Assembly: GCA_944989445.1 (NCBI GenBank)
Contig: CALYLW010000700.1
Coordinates: 64,501 to 128,500, forward strand
Length of the DNA: 64,000 nucleotides
From: Ampullaceana balthica
Lineage: Eukaryota; Mollusca; Gastropoda; Lymnaeidae
Direction: 5' to 3'
The notes below the pieces were generated by a model. The model searched no databases, was not told the origin of the DNA, and saw nothing but the letters and a program-made list of their open reading frames with translations. Positions 56,853-64,000 of the stretch are shown here, piece by piece (position 1 is the first letter of the stretch; the number at the start of each line of letters is the position of its first letter). A program made the position numbers and the translations under genes.

Positions 56853-57441
56853 CAGGGGCGGATTAAGACTGCACGGGGCCCCTGGCTGCAATTCAAACTG
56901 GGGCCCTACCCAGCCAGTGTACCTTTAGATAAAATGATTGCTAGCAGCTAATATAAGACTGTAACTTGTAAATATTCATCCAAAATGATTATTCATGAAA
57001 AAACCGAATTCGAAGAAATAACTTTTTGCCGGTATCCTAAAATTGAGTGTAAAAGACAATTTATAAAATTAAAAAACACATGGAAAAAAATATCATTCAC
57101 ACCCACCCGGGGATCGAACCCGCCACCGCTTGCACAATAAGCCTTAGTACTTCACATTCGGCCACGAGAGCTCATTTAGAATTGTCAATTTAAAATATAT
57201 ATATAATATTTTTTAATAATTTCTGTTATTGAGCCTATGAAATCAGGTTTTTTGACTGCTAGACTATCGTGTGGGAAAAGAGATCATTTTAATAGATGAG
57301 ATTTTATTAATTTATCATATTTTCAGCAATTCATGTATACATTTGTCCACATTTATTATAAAATATGCTAAGTTTGGGGGCCCTAAATCATCGGGGGCCC
57401 CTGGCTTTAGCCCGTTCAGCCCCCCCCTTAATCTGCCATAG
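56853..57441. mobile_element. hAT-like element (CAGGGGCGGATTAAG type) with perfect 8-bp duplication, 589 bp
   Basis: Starts CAGGGGCGGATTAAGACTG and ends CCCTTAATCTGCCATAG; CTGCCGGT flanks both sides exactly (56845-56852 and 57442-57449). GGGGCCC motifs lie near both ends. It contains a tRNA-like sequence on the minus strand at 57.1 kb. The interior is AT-rich with no transposase frame. Related to the shorter element at 58.60 kb. Confidence 0.93.
57101..57173 (-). repeat. tRNA-like sequence inside a hAT-like element
   Basis: On the minus strand there is an A-box-like TGGCCGAATGT and a perfect B-box GGTTCGATCCC. A GCTT/AAGC stem encloses a 7-base loop whose middle triplet reads TGT. The acceptor stem does not pair well. 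I read it as tRNA-derived (SINE head or captured tRNA) rather than a working tRNA gene. Confidence 0.5.
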
Positions 57442-57449
57442 CTGCCGGT

Positions 57450-58108
57450 ACAGCACCTAGTGGAGAAAAAGTTTATATACAAAATAATTTTTAAATAGTA
57501 ATATAAACAATTTATTAAACACCGTGATTGCGTCGGAAACACTGTTGAACAACTTTACTCATTGATGTCTGGTCTAAAACAATAAACAACAAACTGATAG
57601 TTTATATGACTCACACGAAGCTGATCTACATTTGGAGTCCAAAGATGACCACCTTCGTTCGCAGATGAAATTCACAGCATTTCCGGCCCCCGCCCAGTCC
57701 TCGTTATGGACGTCCAAACGTTGTGGTCTGAACGCAGTCGTAACGTGCAAGATGGACCAACGGGCGCAATCATCACTGAATGAGCACCCCCCCCCATCCC
57801 CCTGGCGGCTTTCTCTGACACTGGCCCTGCCCTCCGGGTAGATTGAGTTTAAGGTCAGAGGTCATGGACATAACTAGTTACTCCACAGACGGATATGTCA
57901 CAGGAGACATTCTTGGGTGGCACCGTGTTCCAAGGACACTAACATGACTGACAACATGAGAATAGGCAAGGGGTGGGGGAGGGGCAATGGTATTGGTAGG
58001 GAGGGAAGGGGATGGTTTCAAAGATGGAAAAAAAGGGGGGGGGATTTGCCGGTGATTGTTGTGGGAGAGTGAGGAAGTGTCAGGAAATATGATGTGTTAG
58101 TTTTAGGT
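57450..58108. other. Spacer, no gene recognised
   Basis: G-rich at 57.97-58.04 kb. Confidence 0.55.
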
Positions 58109-58529
58109 CAGGGGTCACCAAACCATGGCATTTTATCCGGCCCGCCAACGGTAATAAAATGATGACTATGCTTAATAGAACATATAACACAAGAGTCCTT
58201 TTTAAATTTAAAACACAATTTCATAAAACGTGCAGGGAAATACCAATTTCCTTGTGACTAAAATTTACTACTATCAATTTTTTAAATTAAATTTTTGAAC
58301 GCATTTGTGTGATGTAACCTTCTTTGATATCGTTTTATCAATTAAACATGTAATTTATCATCGTTTGAATTTTTGTTGTTCTTTTTTTGTCAGTGCATTC
58401 CGCTGACCTTTGAATACTAGGGAAGGTTAAATTAAAACTTAGTTTTTCATCTAGAATGGTTAATGCGGCTCTCGCTGTCATTTTGTCAGCCATTCGGCCA
58501 CCGTGAAGTAAAGTTTGGTGACCCCCATG
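58109..58529. mobile_element. hAT-like element (CAGGGGTCACCAAAC type), 421 bp
   Basis: Starts CAGGGGTCACCAAACCATGG and ends AAAGTTTGGTGACCCCCATG; about 14 bp of inverted terminal match. TCCGGCCCGCC and GCGGCTC sit inside the ends. No convincing duplication was seen in the flanks. Non-coding. Confidence 0.75.
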
Positions 58530-58600
58530 TTAGATAGTTGGAGGATACAGTTTAGCAGAAGTAACAGGGAACAGATTTCCTTTGTTATCATGGTCATCGC

Positions 58601-58762
58601 CTATGGCGGATTAAGGGAGGGGGTGGTGCTGATTGGGCTAAAGCCAAGGGCCCCAAATGATTTAAGGGCCCCAAACTTATTATATTGTATAATAAAGGTG
58701 GCTGGACCGGGCCCTTGGTAGAATAGAAGCCAGGGGCCCCGTGCAATATTGATCCGCCCCTG
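58601..58762. mobile_element. hAT-like miniature element, 162 bp, reverse-oriented relative of the 56.85 kb element
   Basis: Starts CTATGGCGGATTAAGGGAGG and ends ATTGATCCGCCCCTG. Flanks GTCATCGC and GTCATCAC match at 7 of 8. GGGCCCC blocks and the terminal sequence are shared with 56853-57441 in opposite orientation, so this is a deletion derivative of the same family. Confidence 0.88.
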
Positions 58763-58770
58763 GTCATCAC

Positions 58771-60140
58771 CTTAAAAATGAGCTGTTTTCGTTTTAGAGG
58801 TTCGAATGCCCCATCAACTAAAATGTCTTGGCGCACCATCAAGTAACGAATCTTATTACATGTAACTATAACTTGGAAAATGAAGGGTGTGTAGGAGTTG
58901 ATTTGGTTATTTGTCCTTGCATAGAAACAAGTGGTTCTTAAGTTTTAGTCAAAATAAACCTCTGCGAGACGCCGTGATTTTAAAAAAAATCGAAATGGAA
59001 CGCTATGCAGTACTAAACCCTTATGTAGGAAGGCGTGCACAAATACATGTATAGCAAGAACAAGGGGCTTTTGGCATTTTACTAAAATATTATTTTTTAT
59101 GTTCTAAAAATAATTTAATCAGTACCAGCCCTAATTTAAAGTTATATCTTTAATTTGTGAACGCCTCTTCAAAGATATTTTTAAAAAGTGTGTATGACGG
59201 CCTTCCTTCTTTTGAACTAAAATTCATTTCTTCCCTTAAAAATGTCCCTCTGAACAATTTTGTTGACTAATTAAATAAACTCTTCAGAGAGTCAGCACAA
59301 TCTGGACCACACTCACACAGAAACGCATTTATGATTTGAAAAGAAAAAAAAAGAAGTAACAATAATCAAAACAACTGGACACGTGACTCAGATATATCTG
59401 ACCAGGAGTCGTGAGACCATCTATGGTTGACCTCAGCCTCAGATCACGTTAAGGTACCCGTGTGTAGATTGACTTTGATCTCTCTAGTAGAAATTATGTG
59501 GAGGGGAGGGCGAAGGGGAGAAATTAGGGGAAAAAACTCAACCTACAGCAATATTAAAGTTGATCTTATTAAGAGAACAGGCTCACTATCTCGTCTGCTC
59601 TGGCTCATTCGGACCCACTCAAGAAGAGTAACTCTTTGAAGTCAACACCTGCACAGAGTTATCTCCCAGCCAAGGGGAGAAACTAAGTGGTGTGTACTAA
59701 ATGATACCAAAAGGTTACAGGCGGTGAGTCGCTTATTGAAACACCCGCTGGAAATTTGCCCGGTAAATTCTAGATTCCATTTTTTGCCGGTAATGCCAGT
59801 CTCTGTGATGTGTAATAGTATCATCCTCTCAGAAGTTTGAGAATAATTCAACGGAGCTATAACTTTTGAAATCGTGTACCACGTCGTGGACCCAAATTTA
59901 GACACGACGACTATGTAAGCTGGGGAAAGGATATAACAAACAGAAATCATCAGCGTAGAACATTTAACTGTCATCACAATATCACAAATTATTTATTGTG
60001 AATTTTAAAACATTTTTATTGTCGGGGGCTGCTTTATATTGCTCTCAAAAGAGTTTAAATTTTAATAAAATTTTAAATTGAATCAAATTGATAAAAAAAA
60101 TAACCACAAAAGCTAGTTGTCTTCAATGTTACCTTTAAGC
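58771..60140. other. Spacer, no gene recognised
   Basis: No recognisable feature; short frames only (longest 111 codons, minus, 59642-59977, no motif). Confidence 0.55.
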
Positions 60141-60322
60141 TACGTGGCTGTGCAGATATCTCACCGACGCCCAGCAGCAGATTAGAATGGCCACGCAGCA
60201 AATTTTGATAACGATAATATAATCCGTGTTTGTGAGGTGTAAAATTTTGCACAAATTATGGATGATGTGCAACTTTGAACACGGGTTTGTTATTTTACAC
60301 ACGGACAGACAAACCTTGAAGG
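60141..60322 (+). repeat. Dispersed repeat family Y, copy 2 (interrupted)
   Basis: Matches 4757-4946. Its right end is split by a hAT-like element: sequence resumes with GTGGAACAT after 60532, as predicted from the uninterrupted 22.1 kb fragment (TTGAAGGAACAT). Confidence 0.75.
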
Positions 60323-60524
60323 CAGAGGCGTCACTAGGGTTGGTGCCACCCATTGCGGTAGCTCATGGTGTCACACCCTCACAACTTACCTACCCCGTTG
60401 GCCTCCTCCGAGTCTGCCAAAGCCAAATAAAGAGGCATACAGAATGTTACCCTTTGGTGCCACCCCTAGTGATGGTGTCACCCGGTGCGGTCCGCATCCT
60501 CGCATCCCACTAGTGACGCCTCTG
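60323..60524. mobile_element. hAT-like miniature element (CAGAGGCG), 202 bp, nested in family Y
   Basis: Starts CAGAGGCGTCACTAGGGTTG and ends ATCCCACTAGTGACGCCTCTG; terminal 14 bp are exact inverted repeats. Flanks CTTGAAGG and CTTGGGTG match at 6 of 8. Subterminal GGTGCCACCC occurs on both sides. Non-coding. Confidence 0.88.
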
Positions 60525-60732
60525 CTTGGGTGGAACATTGGTGGATATCGTGATAGGTGTTAAGTGTTATTATGCCATACGTTCACTGCATGGCTGAACA
60601 CTATGTCACAAACAATCACTTTGTGCTAACATACAAAAACAGCTGCAGAAGTCATATGTGTATGCAAACCTTCTATCACTTCAATTCTATATCTTAAATC
60701 ACACGTGGAGTCACAAAAGTAGAAAGTATAGT

Positions 60733-61508
60733 ATGTATGTATGTTCGTCCGTCGATACGACGAGGACCACTCTAGTAATCCGAGAGTTGTCTGTGCGTGC
60801 GCAGATGGCTGATTAGGCCGATCCTTGCAATGAAGGTTCGGGAACAGAACGGACAAGGGACGAGTGGGACATCTCCAGGAGGGTTGACAGCATGGGCCTT
60901 TCGGGCTTGCCTCTTCTTTTCTGCGGCGGTATCCGGTTTGCCTCGCATGACCTGGCACCTTCGTGGATGGAAGAGCGCCAGGTGGATCGGTCCATTGCAG
61001 CTCGTTCCCACGTGTCTGGATTGATGGCAAACGCTTTCATTGAGGCTTTCAGTGTGTCTTTGAAGCGTTTCTTTTGCCCACCGTGGGACCGCTGGCCATA
61101 CTGGAGCTCACCATAGAAGATTCTCTTTGGCAGTCTCTCGTCTGGCATTCGGACAACGTGCCCTGCCCAGCGAAGCTGGGTCTGCATCAGGAGGGTGAAG
61201 ATGCTGGGGAGACCTGCCTTGGTCAGTACCACTGTGTCTGGAATTTTGATCTGCCACTTTATGCCGAGAATCTTCCTGAGGCTTGTTATATGAAAGTGGT
61301 TAAGCTTTCTTGCATGGCGCTGATAAACAGTCCAAGTTTCACAAGCATATAGCAGTGTGGGGAGCACCACTGCCCTGTACACTTTCAGCTTGGTATGGAT
61401 GGTATTGCCCTTTCTGTTCCAGACATTAGGGTTATACAACCTGCCGAAAGTGGAGCTGGCTCTGGCAATTCTGACGTTCACTTCGTCATCGATGGTGACA
61501 TTTTGAGA
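60733..61508 (-). pseudogene. 5'-truncated LINE with 12-bp target-site duplication
   Basis: AGAAAGTATAGT flanks both sides (60721-60732 and 61509-61520). The minus frame encodes NVRIARASSTFGRL, LLYACETWTVY, LRWAGHVVRMPDERLPKRIF and a finger-like CPFCSRTF...HLRTHR before the stop at about 60772. This is the C-terminal half-domain of an APE-type non-LTR protein plus a terminal C2H2-like knuckle. A frameshift lies near 60945: the first frame runs 61481-60813 and the correct tail lies in another. The 3' end has an ACATACATACAT tail next to the duplication. A dead-on-arrival copy. Confidence 0.92.
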
Positions 61509-61574
61509 AGAAAGTATAGTGTAATACTATTATATAACTGAATAACTGAATACTTGACACTTCCGACTCACTTA

Positions 61575-61833
61575 GGGGCCGTCCATAAAGTACATCACGC
61601 TATTTTTGACCATTTTTAACCGCCTCCCCCCTGTCACAAATCTTGACACCCCCCCCCCATAAAGTACGTCACATTTTCCAACAAATTTTATTTTTTTTTA
61701 ACAGAAATAAATAAAATGTAATAGAAAACACTATGACGTCCCACGTTGCCGGACACCCCCTCCCCCTGTCACAAGCTGTCACACTTTCTTACACCCCCCC
61801 TCCTGGAGCGTGACGTACTTTAAGGACGGCCCC
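61575..61833. mobile_element. GGGGCCGTCC-family palindromic element, 259 bp, TTA duplication
   Basis: Starts GGGGCCGTCCATAAAGTACA and ends GACGTACTTTAAGGACGGCC then CC; TTA on both sides (61572-61574, 61834-61836). Each arm carries CACCCC-rich and TGTCACA motifs, and the centre is AT-rich. The best complete example of the short form. Non-coding. Confidence 0.88.
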
Positions 61834-62111
61834 TTAGTCCAACTAAATATTATATATGAAAACATAACTTAGCGCTATCTCGACTTGCCCCCTGTCTACC
61901 CTCCCACACACTGTAAAGAGTCTTTCATCAATTCATGATCATGTCATGTCATACAGTGAAAAAGTTTCATAACCATTTAGCAACTGCCTGTGACTCTCAT
62001 ACCATTATACATGTAGTAGGAAATACTAAATACAAAAAATTTTTTTATAAAAATTTAAAACATTTTGTAAGTTATTTCAGAAGCATTGAGCTTCTAGGTA
62101 CATATGGTGTC

Positions 62112-62556
62112 GTGGCTAGTTGCTGTTTGGTGGTTAGTTGCTGTGTGGTGGTTAGTTGCTGTGTGGTGGTTAGTTGCTGTGTGGTGGTTAGTTGCTGTTT
62201 GATGGTTAGTTGCTGTTGTGTGGCAAGTTGCTGTTTGGTGGTTAGTTGCTGTGTGGTGGTTAGTTGCTGTGTGGTGGTTAGTTGCTGTGTGGTGGTTAGT
62301 TGCTGTGTGGTGGTTAGTTGCTGTTTGATGGTTAGTGCTGTTGTGGCAAGTTGCTGTTTGGTGGTTAGTAGCTGTTTGATGGTTAGTGCTGTTTTGTGGC
62401 TAGTTGCTGTTTGTGGTAGTGCTGTGGTAGTTGCTGTTTGGTGGTTAGTTGCTGTTTGGTGGTTAGTTGCTGTTTGGTGTTAGTTGCTGTTTGGTGGTAG
62501 TTGCTGTTTGGTAGTTGCTGTTTGGTGGTTAGTTGCTGTTTGGTGGTTAGTTGCCG
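62112..62556. repeat. 18-bp minisatellite, about 24 copies
   Basis: Unit GTTGCTGTTTGGTGGTTA, with GTGTGGTGG variants common in the left half and small deletions in the right half. A 182-codon plus frame and a minus frame here are artefacts. Confidence 0.95.
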
Positions 62557-62643
62557 TGTCACACTAAATGCGGGGACAGGGGAGGGGACGCAAATATTTG
62601 TTCCTCCTTCTATGAAAAAAAAACAACAACAAACAAACAACAA

Positions 62644-63000
62644 GGGGGCGTCCATAAATGACGTCACGCGATTTTGACCGACTTTTGACCCCCCCCCTCG
62701 TCACGCGTCGTCAAAAAAAGTTAGACCCTCCCCTCGAAAAATAGTTCACAAAGCTTTGCGTCCCCCCCCGAAAAAAAAACAAAAAATAAAAGCAAAAAAA
62801 CAAACAAACAAACAAACAAAACAAACAACAAAAAAAAACAAAAACAACAACCTTATCTTCTATTTGAAAATAAGTATGTTTCAAATCACTTTTATAGTCA
62901 TTTAAGTATTTATTATTTATTTAGTGAAGGTCTACATTGTAATATCGTAATCCGCGTGAAGCGTGTTTTAAAAACGTTTAACCGGCCTTCAGAAAACGAA
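62644..63000. mobile_element. GGGGCCGTCC-family element, subfamily 2 (right end unclear)
   Basis: Starts GGGGGCGTCCATAAATGACG then TCACGCG, followed by CTCGTCACGCGTCGTCA. An A-rich stretch follows, then AATAAGTATGTTTCAAATCA and TAATATCGTAATCCGCG, matching the 34.3 kb copy. I could not locate an inverted right end. Confidence 0.55.
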
Positions 63001-63170
63001 CTGTGTTAACATCCTTAGATTATATTTTATTTTAATGAATACAAATTAAACATTGACTATTAATCATTACGGTTAACGTCTTTGTTTAGAAAAAAAAATA
63101 TTTTTAAATAATATTTTTAACATGTATTTTTAAAAAAATCCCTCAATTGACTGACGGGCATCCCGTAAGA

Positions 63171-63972
63171 AAGAGGTCGGCGAACAGGGGTAAATTACCT
63201 CATCTGGGGATCAAAAGGAATTCTTGGGGGTAATGCAGACTCATTTGGGACATATAACATCCACTACAATCCACTAGATATATTAATATACGTCATGTGT
63301 ACGTGTACGCTTGGAACATATGCCCATTATTGAACCGGTTCCTTCCAGAAAATGCATTTTTGACAACTATGTAGATTTCTTACCTACGTACTATACAAAG
63401 ACACCTAAATCCACTCTACTTTCATTTATATTGACACGAGTGAAAATAATCTTAATCCACATGACTTGACTGTATCAAGTAGCCTTTCTGTGATATTTAA
63501 AATTAATGCCTTAAAAACTGAGCTAAGAAGAAAAGTTGTTTTGTGCTCCTCTCGAATTGCGATGTCAAGAATTTGATGCATTCAATAAAGTTAATGACTA
63601 ATTTTAAATGGGCTCATCTATCATTATATCTAGAATGGCCAGGGGCGTTTGACCAAACAAACCGATCGACAAATTATATAAAACTTAAAACGTTTATAAT
63701 TCTATGTAATAGATCCCCCCCCCCAACAAAAAAAATAATGGATATTCCGTGTCATTTTGACTTAAAATATCTACACATAATCCCATTCATATCATTTTTA
63801 GACACTTGTCATGCTTGTAAAACTCACCAGTTGAATTTTTTTTTGAAGGGCTAGCGACGCTCCCCCAAATCCCCGAGTCATGTGAGCAGGACCTAGAGTC
63901 TGAGGGTTGGGTGGTAACGCACACATAAACTTGTATATTTGGGGTAACGGGAAAAAAGTTCGCCGACTCCTG
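63171..63972. mobile_element. hAT-like element (CAGGAGTCGGCGAAC type), 802 bp
   Basis: The right end GTTCGCCGACTCCTG matches the left end AAGAGGTCGGCGAAC in reverse at 12 of 15 positions. Flanks CCGTAAGA (63163-63170) and CCGTGAGA (63973-63980) match at 7 of 8. A C-run and AT-rich interior; a 103-codon plus frame at 63543-63854 has no transposase motif. Non-autonomous or decayed. Confidence 0.75.
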
Positions 63973-64000
63973 CCGTGAGAGAACCAAACGGAGCTGCGGT

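Noticed and set aside
57101..57173. Functional tRNA gene on the minus strand
   Set aside because: B-box is good, but the acceptor stem does not pair and it lies inside a transposon; kept only as tRNA-like.
60797..61352. Plus-strand frames of 74-92 codons across 60.8-61.35 kb
   Set aside because: Antisense shadows of the minus-strand LINE coding region.
1..64000. Telomeric TTAGGG arrays, rRNA, spliceosomal RNA or histone genes
   Set aside because: None of the diagnostic sequences I know for these were seen on reading the window; a covariance-model scan was not possible.

Overview
This 64 kb window looks like an intergenic or deep-intronic stretch of an animal nuclear genome. I found no intact host gene. 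The readings below rest on inspection alone; no alignment or database search was run. The non-LTR retrotransposon tails, tRNA-derived SINE-like pieces, hAT-type elements and many minisatellites are typical of a repeat-rich invertebrate. A mollusc, perhaps a gastropod, is my guess, but species or class cannot be fixed from this sequence. There are no rRNA genes, CRISPR arrays, prokaryotic operons or clear spliced genes.

The content falls into three layers. (1) Tandem repeats cover roughly a fifth of the window. The largest are a 61/57-bp array at 48.67-52.84 kb, a 42-bp array at 28.14-30.14 kb, a TATG/TG microsatellite at 30.20-30.96 kb, a 53-bp array at 22.97-23.76 kb, a 38-bp array at 14.55-15.25 kb and another 38-bp array at 1-548. 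These arrays produce nearly all the long open frames, often on both strands, and I treat those frames as artefacts. (2) Non-LTR retrotransposon debris includes a 5'-truncated minus-strand copy at 60.73-61.51 kb with a 12-bp target-site duplication (TSD). It also includes two related plus-strand reverse-transcriptase C-terminal fragments at 36.33-37.13 and 46.95-47.25 kb, and a separate family of 3' ends at 22.3-24.0, 26.6 and 54.2 kb. SINE-like elements at 39.25 and 12.2 kb appear to share their tail with that last family. (3) DNA transposons are mostly short and non-autonomous. At least ten are hAT-like with 8-bp TSDs, several of them perfect. A second family has GGGGCCGTCC ends and 3-bp TSDs. 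A third, unnamed family (X) is present in five copies.

By region: 0-13 kb holds a minisatellite, five-copy family X and diverged spacer. 13-24 kb is minisatellite-rich and contains a retroposon-like insert nested in a LINE 3' end whose internal 53-bp segment has been amplified. 27-31 kb is the 42-bp array plus microsatellite. 36-48 kb is the densest transposon graveyard, with insertions up to three deep. 48-54 kb is satellite. 54-64 kb holds six hAT-like elements, one 3-bp-TSD element and the best preserved LINE fragment.

Nothing suggests a functioning gene system. The value of the window lies in its nested insertions, which can be read in order from TSDs and from an intact empty-site paralogue, and in one case where the origin of a minisatellite inside a dispersed repeat is visible. 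Uncharacterised spacer is listed explicitly.
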